A stretch of 64,000 nt of DNA from positions 663,501 through 727,500 of the forward strand of contig NC_015167.1 of NCBI RefSeq assembly GCF_000190595.1. Reading direction: 5' to 3'. Position 1 is the first letter of the stretch. Each line of letters begins with the position of its first letter. This document shows positions 1 to 7,732 of the stretch, piece by piece. The position numbers were made by a program, and so were the translations under genes. The stretch is from Cellulophaga lytica DSM 7489. GTDB taxonomy: Bacteria > Bacteroidota > Bacteroidia > Flavobacteriales > Flavobacteriaceae. The notes under the pieces are model-generated. The model did not search any database and had not been told where the DNA came from. It saw only the letters and a program-made list of their open reading frames with translations.

Positions 1-101
1 CTGCTTACTACACGACCTTTTAATGTTTCAACTTTTTTGTTTTGTGCTATGTTTATTTGACTTAGCATAATAAAAAACAATAATAGTTGAAAACGTGTCA
101 T
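1..101 (-). CDS. CarboxypepD_reg-like secreted protein, N-terminal fragment (cut by window edge)
   Basis: Reading the minus strand from the ATG at 101 gives 33 codons that stay open to the window edge. They begin with a hydrophobic signal peptide ending in a typical AQ cleavage context (IAQNKK), then VETLKGRVVS. This matches the start of the mature part of the two genes upstream (ETLKGRIVSNTQ and YKSVKGAVVSNTQ). I therefore read it as a fourth tandem copy of the same family. The gap to the preceding stop is only 7 bases, which suggests one transcript. Function is unknown; the carboxypeptidase-regulatory-like fold is a beta-sandwich common in Bacteroidota envelope proteins. Only the N-terminus can be seen. 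Confidence 0.7.
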   Translation of the reverse strand, partial: MTRFQLLLFFIMLSQINIAQNKKVETLKGRVVS

Positions 102-108
102 ATCTACC

Positions 109-828
109 TTATTTAAATTTTAAAAACAATTCGCTTTTTTGCCTTAAAAAATCCCAAACAACAAGCTCATTTTTATTCTCTGTTATTCCTTTAAATCTTG
201 GGTCGTACTCGCAATACAACATAAACTCCTCTATTCTGCTTGCAGGTATTTTTAAATTTTTAGAAAAAATAGAGTCTACAAACCTAGTCCTAAGCTCTTT
301 ACTACGCGCGTACATATCATCTCTTTTAATACGGTCTTTCAACATTTTTGTACGCCCGCTTAAAAAGTTTAATAACGGATCTAGGCTTAAGTAATTATCT
401 CCGTTATTAGCCGCAAACAATTCTCTTTTTGCCAATGGCAAAACTTCTACATCTGCATTAGGCAAGCCCAAACTTTTGGCTGTTATTAAAGTTCTATTAT
501 CTAAAACAACTTCATTTAACTCCTCTAAGGTTTCATCTAAGTTTACCAAAAAGGATTTATAATCAAGTATTTTTTGAGTAACAACAATCTTTTTATTTTT
601 AAACTGAACGGCAGAAAACATTATAGTATCTTTTAAACTAACCGGAATAGAAAAATTTCCGGTTTTGGATGTAATTGTTCCCTTATTGGTTGTTTTGTTT
701 AGCACATAAACCCCAATTACATCTTGTGTATTACTTACAATACGCCCTTTTAATGTTTCTATTTTTGTTTGTGCGCTTGTGTTTTGCGCCGCAACAAGTA
801 AAAGCAATAAAGTGCATATGTATTTCAT
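109..828 (-). CDS. Secreted CarboxypepD_reg-like domain protein (paralog 3 of 4)
   Basis: A 239-residue protein with a signal peptide of about 19 residues ending TSAQ. A carboxypeptidase-like regulatory (CarboxypepD_reg) beta-sandwich follows at about residues 24-105: LKGRIVS at its start, a GTITSKTGNFSI turn in the middle, and LEELNEVVLDNR at its end. In SusC/TonB-dependent receptors this fold precedes a plug and barrel, but no plug or barrel is present here. The rest is a helical tail of about 130 residues with the motif KIPASRIEEFMLYCEYDPRF, which is shared with the next gene. It lies in a minus-strand run with 16-base spacing, probably one operon. The role is unknown; the surface or periplasm is the likely location. 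Confidence 0.75.
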   Translation of the reverse strand: MKYICTLLLLLVAAQNTSAQTKIETLKGRIVSNTQDVIGVYVLNKTTNKGTITSKTGNFSIPVSLKDTIMFSAVQFKNKKIVVTQKILDYKSFLVNLDETLEELNEVVLDNRTLITAKSLGLPNADVEVLPLAKRELFAANNGDNYLSLDPLLNFLSGRTKMLKDRIKRDDMYARSKELRTRFVDSIFSKNLKIPASRIEEFMLYCEYDPRFKGITENKNELVVWDFLRQKSELFLKFK

Positions 829-844
829 AAATATATAGGGTAAG

Positions 845-1612
845 TTATTTATTATCTTGTTTAGCTATTTTAAGCTCTTTATCTTCTTTTAAAAAAGCAA
901 TGCTTTTACGTGTTAAAAAGTCCCAAATAATAAAACTATTTTTTTCTTTTGCAATAGAGTTAAACTCACTGTCATACTCACAATACAGCATAAACTCTTC
1001 TATACGGTTTTTAGGAATGTTAAGGTCTTTTACAAAAACAGAATCTGCGTAAGAGTTTCGCATTTGCTGACTTTCTAAGTATTTCCTATCTCTTGCCACA
1101 CGCTTTTTTAGCATTTTAGTGCGCCCGCTAATTGCATTTAGCAACTTATTTACGTTAACACTTAATCCTCCAAACATTGGTCCGTGATCTGCATCATGTA
1201 GTAAACGCTCGCTCTGTGGTAACACTACAGCATCTGCATTTGGCAAACCTAAACTTTTGGCAGTTACAAAGGTTCTGTTATCTAAAACAACCTCATTTAA
1301 CTCTTCTAAAGTTTCCTCTAAATAAACAATGTTATTTTTTTTTGCCAATATAGCTTTAGTAACTATAAGTTGTTTCTTTTTAAACTGTACTGCAGAAAAT
1401 AATAACGTATCTTTTTCCTTAGCTGGCATTACAAAATAACCATTAGCATTAGTTATAGCTGCTTGCCCGCTAGTGGTATTTATAACATAAACACCATTAA
1501 CCTCTTGAGTGTTACTTACAACTGCACCTTTAACAGACTTGTAATAGACTTGTTGTGCATTTGCGTAAAAACATACACTTAAAAAGCTTAAAAAAAGTAT
1601 ATATCTCCTCAA
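845..1612 (-). CDS. Secreted CarboxypepD_reg-like domain protein (paralog 2 of 4)
   Basis: A 255-residue protein with a signal peptide ending YANAQ. The CarboxypepD_reg-like domain covers about residues 28-110 and is followed by the helical tail seen in its neighbours. It is clearly the closest relative of the gene at 109-828: they share LEETLEELNEVVLDNR, TAKSLGLPNAD, SGRTKMLK and RIEEFMLYCEYD. That suggests a fairly recent duplication. It has a charged extension at the C-terminus (KEDKELKIAKQDNK). It starts 3 bases after the stop of the upstream gene, so translation is probably coupled. No catalytic residues or membrane segments besides the signal peptide are visible. Function unknown. Confidence 0.75.
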   Translation of the reverse strand: MRRYILFLSFLSVCFYANAQQVYYKSVKGAVVSNTQEVNGVYVINTTSGQAAITNANGYFVMPAKEKDTLLFSAVQFKKKQLIVTKAILAKKNNIVYLEETLEELNEVVLDNRTFVTAKSLGLPNADAVVLPQSERLLHDADHGPMFGGLSVNVNKLLNAISGRTKMLKKRVARDRKYLESQQMRNSYADSVFVKDLNIPKNRIEEFMLYCEYDSEFNSIAKEKNSFIIWDFLTRKSIAFLKEDKELKIAKQDNK

Positions 1613-1615
1613 ACT

Positions 1616-2353
1616 TTATAGCTTTTTATATTCTTTGCTATGGGTAACTAAAAAATCTATAAGCTGAAATTCATTTGACTTTTTAAGCAATGTTTGTGAT
1701 GGTATTTTGTCATCACAATACTGTAAAAAATTATCTATTTTATCTTGTGGTATTCCTAAATCTTTAACAAAAAAATCATCTTCATAAACCTGTCTTAATA
1801 CTCTACTAAGCTTAATTTCTGGCACCTTAGCATTAGGATCTTTTTTCTTTTTAGACTTGGTTAATGCTTTAAAAATATTTACAAAATTTATACCATTTTC
1901 CATACCACGTTCTATTTGAGACTGTGCTATGTTAGTAACAGTTGTTGTACGGTCTATTTCGTATTCTACTTCTTTAAATTCTTCGTTTTTAAGCTCTACA
2001 AACTTTTCTTGATCTTCAGGACTAACCACAACCTCATCTAATTCTGTAACTTTTTCATTTACATCTACTACTAATCTGTTTTTCTTTAAAATATCTTCAG
2101 TAATAAAAACAATTTTTATTTGGTAATTAAAAGATGTAAACACCAATTGGTCTCCTATTTTCACATTAATTTCAAAGTCCCCATCTTTATCTGTTAATGT
2201 TGCATCTTCTGCAGTTACATTAATAACGTCTAAGTTAGGTACATTTATATCTCTATAAATTACGGTTCCGCGTAAAAGTGTTCTATCATTTTCTTGGGCA
2301 AATAAAGACACTGTAGTAAGTAATAAAAAAAGTGCTAGTAAATTGTTTTTCAT
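1616..2353 (-). CDS. Secreted CarboxypepD_reg-like domain protein (paralog 1, first gene of the cluster)
   Basis: A 245-residue protein with a signal peptide ending SLFAQ. The carboxypeptidase-regulatory-like domain (about residues 27-110) contains LRGTVIYRD, DATLTDKDGDFEINV and VTELDEVVVS. The charged linker and helical C-terminus end in a version of the family motif (LGIPQDKIDNFLQYCDD). It is the most divergent of the four copies. As the first gene of the minus-strand run it probably carries the promoter. A short dyad (AGAAAA-tag-TTTTCT, 2374-2388) lies 20 bases upstream of the start, but I cannot assign a -7 box. The pattern of four copies suggests expansion of a clade-specific envelope family. 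Confidence 0.75.
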   Translation of the reverse strand: MKNNLLALFLLLTTVSLFAQENDRTLLRGTVIYRDINVPNLDVINVTAEDATLTDKDGDFEINVKIGDQLVFTSFNYQIKIVFITEDILKKNRLVVDVNEKVTELDEVVVSPEDQEKFVELKNEEFKEVEYEIDRTTTVTNIAQSQIERGMENGINFVNIFKALTKSKKKKDPNAKVPEIKLSRVLRQVYEDDFFVKDLGIPQDKIDNFLQYCDDKIPSQTLLKKSNEFQLIDFLVTHSKEYKKL

Positions 2354-2500
2354 AAAGGTTAGTTTTAAGCCCCAGAAAATAGTTTTCTAAGTTTCTTTTA
2401 AATATAATGAAATGCAATTTACATTCAAAAAAAATAGAGTACCATTAAACTTTTGTTAATTTGTACCCAGAAAACTAAAAAACTGAAAAGAGTATACTGT

Positions 2501-3193
2501 ATGAAAAATCTATTATTAGCAAGCACATCTACCTTATTTGGAGAGAATTACTTGGAGTACCTGTTAGATGATGTTGCTTTATTTTTTAAAGATGTAGATA
2601 CCATAACATTTATACCTTTTGCACGGCCTGGTGGTATTAGCCATGACAATTACACTGCTATTGCTGCAAAAGCATTTGCAAAAATTGATAAAAAAATAGT
2701 AGGCTTACATACGTACCCAACTGCACAAGAAGGTATAAACCAGTCCCAAGCTTTTTTCTGTGGTGGCGGCAATACTTTTTTACTTGTACAGCAATTGTAT
2801 GCACAAAATGCTATGCAACACTTACAAGAGCATATTACCAACGGAAAACCTTATATGGGCACAAGTGCTGGCAGTAACATTGCAGGCGTTAGTATGCATA
2901 CTACTAATGATATGCCCATTGTTTACCCTCCTTGTTTTGCAACAATGCAACTGGTACCTTTTAACATAAATGCACATTATTTAGATCCGGACCCTAATAG
3001 TAAACACAACGGTGAAACTAGAGAAACACGCTTAAAAGAGTTTCACGTATTTAATACCACACCAGTAGTTGGACTAAGAGAAGGTAGTTTTTTATTAGTT
3101 AACAACAACACTATTAGCCTAAAAGGTAAACATACCGCTCGTATTTTTGAACCACAAAAAGCTCCTTACGAGAGTAAAACAATTCAATTTTAA
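2501..3193 (+). CDS. pepE: Peptidase E (alpha-aspartyl dipeptidase), MEROPS S51
   Basis: PepE hydrolyses dipeptides with N-terminal aspartate in the cytoplasm. I chose the ATG at 2501, giving 230 residues, the usual family length. The longer frame from 2453 adds 16 residues that do not look like PepE. The nucleophile elbow GTSAGSN places the serine at about residue 122. Family catalytic Asp and His candidates are D137 (TTNDMP) and H159 (NINAHYLDP). The motif FCGGGNTF near residues 86-93 is also characteristic. There is no signal peptide. It stands alone, divergent from the secreted-protein cluster on its left. Confidence 0.9.
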   Translation: MKNLLLASTSTLFGENYLEYLLDDVALFFKDVDTITFIPFARPGGISHDNYTAIAAKAFAKIDKKIVGLHTYPTAQEGINQSQAFFCGGGNTFLLVQQLYAQNAMQHLQEHITNGKPYMGTSAGSNIAGVSMHTTNDMPIVYPPCFATMQLVPFNINAHYLDPDPNSKHNGETRETRLKEFHVFNTTPVVGLREGSFLLVNNNTISLKGKHTARIFEPQKAPYESKTIQF

Positions 3194-3285
3194 ACATTAA
3201 GTATTACATAGATGTCATTTATAGGACAAAAATTGTCTTTTAACCACTGTTTTAGGTGGTAACACATCTTTACTATATTTTTGTT

Positions 3286-3293
3286 TGTAATGC
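3286..3293 (+). promoter_or_regulatory. TAnnTTTG promoter -7 element before the 960-residue repeat protein
   Basis: The sequence TATTTTTG matches the Bacteroidota sigma-A -7 consensus TAnnTTTG and lies 30 bases upstream of the ATG at 3323. I did not find a clearly placed -33 TTG box. Assignment rests on position and consensus only. Confidence 0.5.
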
Positions 3294-3322
3294 ATAATTG
3301 CATATTATAACACCCCTACTAT

Positions 3323-6205
3323 ATGAAAAAATTAATTTTTGGATTATTTTTAAGTACCTGCCTATTTACTAGCATACAAGCACAAGTAAAAATTGGCGAA
3401 AATCCTGAAAACCTTCATTTTAACTCGGTTTTAGAACTAGAGAGTACAAGTAAAGCTTTAGTTATTACAAGGATGTCTACCCTACAAATGAATGCTATAA
3501 CACCACTAAACGGTGCTGTTATTTACAATACAGACACTAGGTGTTTGCACTATTATAATGATACCCAATGGATAAACTTATGTGAAGCAGAAAATGCTGG
3601 CAATATTAATTTGGTAGATAATGGTGATAATACCTACACCTTTACAAATGCTGCTGGTAACGATATTACGTTTGAAACCCCTGCTTTTACAAGCAACCAT
3701 ACAGGTTCTGGTGGTGTAGGTTTTTCTAGTGGCATAAAAATAACAGACGATGGCAATACGGTTAATATAGAAGTAGACCAAATACACGGTAACTCTATAT
3801 TAAACAAAACAATTGGCAGAACTAAAATTGCAGATGATGCTATTGGTGTAGATGAGTTAGGAGACACAAGTGTAAATACAAATAATCTTATAGACGAGTC
3901 GGTTACACCCGTAAAAATACAACCTAGTGCAACACCAAACCAAGTTTTAAAAACAAATGCTACAGGTACCAATGTAGAATGGGGCACTTTAGACGCTACT
4001 AGCATTGCAGGGCAAGATTTAACTGTTGATGCTTCTTTAGAATTTACGGGTAGTACAACTGGTGTTGGGGCACTTTTAGAAACTGTTGGCATTTCTGTTG
4101 CTGATGGAGGAATTACGAATGCTAAATTAGCTGCAGATGCAGTTTCTACAAACAAAATAGCAGATGAAACAATACTTTCTGAAGACATATTAGATGGTAC
4201 AATAGCAACACAAGATATTGCAGATAATGCTATTACCGCTGTAAAAATAAATACAGATGTTGCCGGTTCTGGATTAACAAAAAATGCAACTACTGGTGCT
4301 TTAGATGTAGATGTTGCTGCATTAACTGGAGATGGTAACATTACGTCTACCGATTTAAATGTTACAGGTGGTGCAAATGCAGCTTTAAATAACGTTACTT
4401 TAGAGATTAACCCAAGTGCTGTTGGTGCAAACGAACTTGCTGATGGTGCAGTAACAACTACCAAAATAGCAGATACAAATGTTACTACTGTTAAGATTGA
4501 AGATGATGCTATTGAAAATACTAAACTAGCGGATGATGCTGTACAAACAGAAAATATTTTAGATGGCACAATAGCAACACTAGATATTGCTGATGATGCA
4601 GTAACTGCTATAAAAATAAATGCAGATGTTGCCGGTTCTGGATTAACTAAAAATATAACTACTGGTGCTTTAGATGTAGATGTAACTGCCTTAACGGGTG
4701 ATGGTAACATTACTTCTACAGACTTAAATGTTACAGGTGGTACAAATGCAGCTTTAAATGACGTTACTTTAGAAATTAACCCAAGTGCTGTTGGTGCTAA
4801 TGAAATTGCTGATGGCGCAGTAACAACTACCAAAATAGCAGATGCAAATGTTACTAGAGACAAAATTGCAAACGCAGCAATTGATGATAATAAATTAGAC
4901 AAAACAACTATTTCTTTATCTGGCTTTGCTGTTCCAACGGGCGACTTATCTATAGGCTCACAAAAACTAACCAACGTTTCAGATCCTACTGACCCACAAG
5001 ATGCAGCAACAAGGTCTTATGTAGATGCTGCAGTTACAGCAGGAACCACTGCTTTAGCTTTAAAAGAAGACACTGCTAACAAATCTAACGACGGTTCTTT
5101 AACTGATAATTCCGCTACAGATTTCCCAACTGAACAAGCAGTAAAAACATATGTAGATAATCAAATTTCTACTATAAATACAATTACTGATGGAAATATT
5201 TTAGTTGGTGACGCTACAAATACAGCTGCACAAGTTGCTATTTCTGGTGATGCAACTCTTGCTAATACTGGTGCTTTAACTATTGAAAACAATGCAATTA
5301 CTTCTGCTAAAATATTAGATGATGAAATTGTAAATACAGATATAAACTCTGCTGCCGCTATTGACGGCTCTAAAATTAGTCCTGTTTTTACTTCTAATGT
5401 TTCCACTACTGGTACATTAACAACTACAGGAACTGCTACAATTGGCGCCAATACAATTACAAATATAGATGGTACAGACGGACAAGTACTAACAACAGAT
5501 GGTGCTGGAGCCGCAACTTGGAAAAACCCAACCACAGGAATTCCAATAGGTACAGCTGGCTCAATTTTCTTTTCTGATGGCGCAGGTAATTTAGCAGAAA
5601 ATAATACTGAATTATTTTGGGATAACACAAACAATAGATTAGGAATTGGAAGAACAAACCCGCAGGATATGTTAGATGTAGAAGGTCAAATCAGAACTAG
5701 AACTGGATTTGCTGCAACTGGAGGTACAGTTGGTCAACCATCTTATGGCTTCTATACCAATGGAGATACAAATACTGGAATGTTTAGAATTGCTGAAGAC
5801 CAAATTGGCTTTTCAACTGCTGGTATTCAAGCTATAACAATAGACGCAACTCAAAACGTTGGTATTGGAATTACATCCCCAAATTCTACATTACATACAG
5901 GTGGTTCTTTGGCTACTGCTATAGATGATGCATCTGGAATTATTGCTTTAGGTGAAACTCAACATACAATAATAATTACAGGCAATTCAACTATCACACT
6001 ACCCGCAGCTAATACTTGCCAAGGTAGAATTTATATTATTAAGAATCCCGATACACTAGCTATTCCAGCATCACCCGATTATTCAGTAACTTTTACTCCA
6101 GGTTCTTCTTATTTAGATTCTATGGGTAACAACAACCCAATATCACTTCCTGCTGGCATAACAAAATTACAAAGTGACGGTACTAACTGGCAACAAATAA
6201 ACTAG
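3323..6205 (+). CDS. Secreted tail-fibre-like repeat protein, 960 aa
   Basis: A signal peptide (about 1-20, ending IQAQ) is followed by a roughly 85-residue N-terminal domain shared with the giant protein at 7733 (LELEST, QMxAITPLxGA, YNTD). The middle, about residues 160-620, consists of short degenerate repeats with cores such as ADGAVTTTKIAD, plus one 369-bp direct duplication. A NKS...PTEQAVKTYVD module is of the kind seen in phage tail fibres. The C-terminal part has NNRLGIGRTNP and GDTNTGMF motifs, typical of the stalk before tail-fibre tips. It ends with a domain (TCQGRIYIIKNP, LQSDGTNWQQIN) shared with the gene at 16419. No sorting domain or anchor is seen. The next gene starts 1 base after the stop and supplies a T9SS sorting domain. 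Probably a surface fibre or adhesin; function inferred. Confidence 0.8.
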   Translation: MKKLIFGLFLSTCLFTSIQAQVKIGENPENLHFNSVLELESTSKALVITRMSTLQMNAITPLNGAVIYNTDTRCLHYYNDTQWINLCEAENAGNINLVDNGDNTYTFTNAAGNDITFETPAFTSNHTGSGGVGFSSGIKITDDGNTVNIEVDQIHGNSILNKTIGRTKIADDAIGVDELGDTSVNTNNLIDESVTPVKIQPSATPNQVLKTNATGTNVEWGTLDATSIAGQDLTVDASLEFTGSTTGVGALLETVGISVADGGITNAKLAADAVSTNKIADETILSEDILDGTIATQDIADNAITAVKINTDVAGSGLTKNATTGALDVDVAALTGDGNITSTDLNVTGGANAALNNVTLEINPSAVGANELADGAVTTTKIADTNVTTVKIEDDAIENTKLADDAVQTENILDGTIATLDIADDAVTAIKINADVAGSGLTKNITTGALDVDVTALTGDGNITSTDLNVTGGTNAALNDVTLEINPSAVGANEIADGAVTTTKIADANVTRDKIANAAIDDNKLDKTTISLSGFAVPTGDLSIGSQKLTNVSDPTDPQDAATRSYVDAAVTAGTTALALKEDTANKSNDGSLTDNSATDFPTEQAVKTYVDNQISTINTITDGNILVGDATNTAAQVAISGDATLANTGALTIENNAITSAKILDDEIVNTDINSAAAIDGSKISPVFTSNVSTTGTLTTTGTATIGANTITNIDGTDGQVLTTDGAGAATWKNPTTGIPIGTAGSIFFSDGAGNLAENNTELFWDNTNNRLGIGRTNPQDMLDVEGQIRTRTGFAATGGTVGQPSYGFYTNGDTNTGMFRIAEDQIGFSTAGIQAITIDATQNVGIGITSPNSTLHTGGSLATAIDDASGIIALGETQHTIIITGNSTITLPAANTCQGRIYIIKNPDTLAIPASPDYSVTFTPGSSYLDSMGNNNPISLPAGITKLQSDGTNWQQIN
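4187..4854 (+). repeat. 369-bp direct duplication inside the 960-residue repeat protein
   Basis: Two copies of a block of about 300 bases begin at about 4187 and 4556, a period of 369 bases (123 codons). Both encode ILDGTIAT..DIAD, VAGSGLTKN, TGDGNITSTDLNVTGG, EINPSAVGAN and ADGAVTTTKIAD with only a few substitutions. The frame is kept, so this is an internal domain duplication. Confidence 0.85.
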
Positions 6206-6206
6206 T

Positions 6207-7364
6207 ATGAAAAACTTACTTTACATATTTTTATGTTGTAGTTCTGTTGCCGTAGCACAAAATGCTATGTACAACAATGGTAGCATACGTATACATGATA
6301 CTGGTACACTTGGTTTGCACACCAACCTAATTAACAACGCTCCTTTTCAGGATAATTTAGGTACATTTGGTTTTTATGGTCAAGTAACAACTAGTGTTAC
6401 TGGCGCGTTTATTCCTGTTTTTTATGATGTAGAAATGTACAAGCCTTTTAGTGCTGCTATTTTAGAGACTTCTATTACTGCTACTAATGCTTTAAATTTA
6501 GTAGATGGCGACTTTGTTACCTACCGTAACAACCCATTAGAAAACTTAAAACTTACTCAAAATGCATTTACGGTTGGCGAGTCCAACCTATCTAAAGTAG
6601 ATGGGTATATGCTAGTAGAACAAAAACAAAATTTCTTTTTTACCGTAGGTGATTCTGGTTACATTAGACCTTTAACATTACAGTCTCAAAGCGAAAATGT
6701 CACCGCCAAATGTGCTTACTTTTTTGAAGATCCAAATTTGCCATCAACCTTTACAACTAGTTTTAACACCAATAATAAAGAAAAAGAAGTTAGAGCTGTG
6801 AGCACTACAGAGTTTTGGGATATAGATAGTAGCCTACCATCTACCGTTAGTATCTCTTGGAACAACCGTAGCAATATTGCAAACCTAGTAGATGAGTATT
6901 ATCAAGTAGGTATTGCCGGTTGGCACAGAACTCAAAAAAGATGGGTTAATTTAGGTAGTGTAGATCCTATTGGAGACCTTAACCAAGGTGCAGTTACATC
7001 TGAAACCTTTGTACCTAATGATTATGAAGTTATTACATTGGCTAAAATGGCTGTTGCAACAGAATTATTAGATTTAGATAATTACTACGTAAGTCCTAAT
7101 GGAGATGGTATAAATGACAATCTTGTAATACCAGAGCTAGAAGAATCTCCAAACAATCGTCTTCGTATTTACGACAGAAACGGACTTAAGGTATTTGAAA
7201 AAGACAATTACAACGGCGAGTTTAATGGTTACAGCAATACAAACAATACTATTTACCAAAGAAATGCAGGCTTACCTAGTGGCATATATTTTTACTTGGT
7301 CTTTTTAGATGATCTTCAACTAGAATACCAAGGCTTTTTATACCTCACAGACACAGGCAATTAA
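6207..7364 (+). CDS. Secreted protein with T9SS type B (gliding motility-associated) C-terminal domain, 385 aa
   Basis: The signal peptide (about 1-17) ends in VAVAQ. A beta-rich body of about 270 residues follows, with no enzyme motif I recognise. The last 90 residues are a type B sorting domain: YYVSPNGDGINDNLVI, then RLRIYDRNGLKVFE, GLPSGIYFYLV and a final YQGFLYL. In this family the domain directs export across the outer membrane through the type IX secretion system and surface attachment or release. It starts 1 base after the tail-fibre-like gene, so the two are surely co-transcribed. The same pairing recurs at 16419-18496, and the two partners resemble each other throughout. I infer that it helps export or anchor its fibre-like neighbour, which lacks such a domain. 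Confidence 0.88.
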   Translation: MKNLLYIFLCCSSVAVAQNAMYNNGSIRIHDTGTLGLHTNLINNAPFQDNLGTFGFYGQVTTSVTGAFIPVFYDVEMYKPFSAAILETSITATNALNLVDGDFVTYRNNPLENLKLTQNAFTVGESNLSKVDGYMLVEQKQNFFFTVGDSGYIRPLTLQSQSENVTAKCAYFFEDPNLPSTFTTSFNTNNKEKEVRAVSTTEFWDIDSSLPSTVSISWNNRSNIANLVDEYYQVGIAGWHRTQKRWVNLGSVDPIGDLNQGAVTSETFVPNDYEVITLAKMAVATELLDLDNYYVSPNGDGINDNLVIPELEESPNNRLRIYDRNGLKVFEKDNYNGEFNGYSNTNNTIYQRNAGLPSGIYFYLVFLDDLQLEYQGFLYLTDTGN

Positions 7365-7401
7365 AAATTTAAGTTAACAAATCATTACTATTTATTACAT
7401 A

Positions 7402-7430
7402 AAACAGATCCTTAAGGGTCTGTTTTTTTG
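7402..7430 (+). terminator. Rho-independent terminator after the first fibre/T9SS pair
   Basis: The stem ACAGATCC / GGGTCTGT with loop TTAA is followed by a run of seven T. It lies about 40 bases after the stop at 7364 and separates this pair from the giant gene. Confidence 0.8.
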
Positions 7431-7732
7431 TTTTACAATTTTCGCTAACCTATCAATATCAACTGGTTACAGAGAAATACAGCCACAATTCAAAATAAAA
7501 TAGTAAGAAAATAAGTCTATTAAAATACGTAAAAACCACACTTTTTATTGTATTTTTATAATAAAACCAAACTTAACTCTACAAAAGATAAGGTCTTAAA
7601 ACAGTTACAGGTGTACCCAACCATATATCTATAAGTAGCTGTCACGCATACAATAAAGGTTGTTTTACAACAAACTTTACCTTTCAAGTATTTAATTTTT
7701 TAATTTACAACTGTTAACTATTACATATACTT
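7431..7732. other. Intergenic region upstream of the giant repeat gene
   Basis: About 300 bases without a gene. It is AT-rich and should hold the promoter of the 2823-residue protein, but I see no perfect TAnnTTTG box close to the start. No RNA gene, large inverted repeat or small ORF could be supported. Confidence 0.4.

Noticed and set aside
3634..4974. 446-codon open frame on the minus strand
   Set aside because: It is antisense to the repeat region of the 960-residue protein. Low-complexity Ala/Ser/Val composition and internal periodicity show it is a shadow of the sense repeats.
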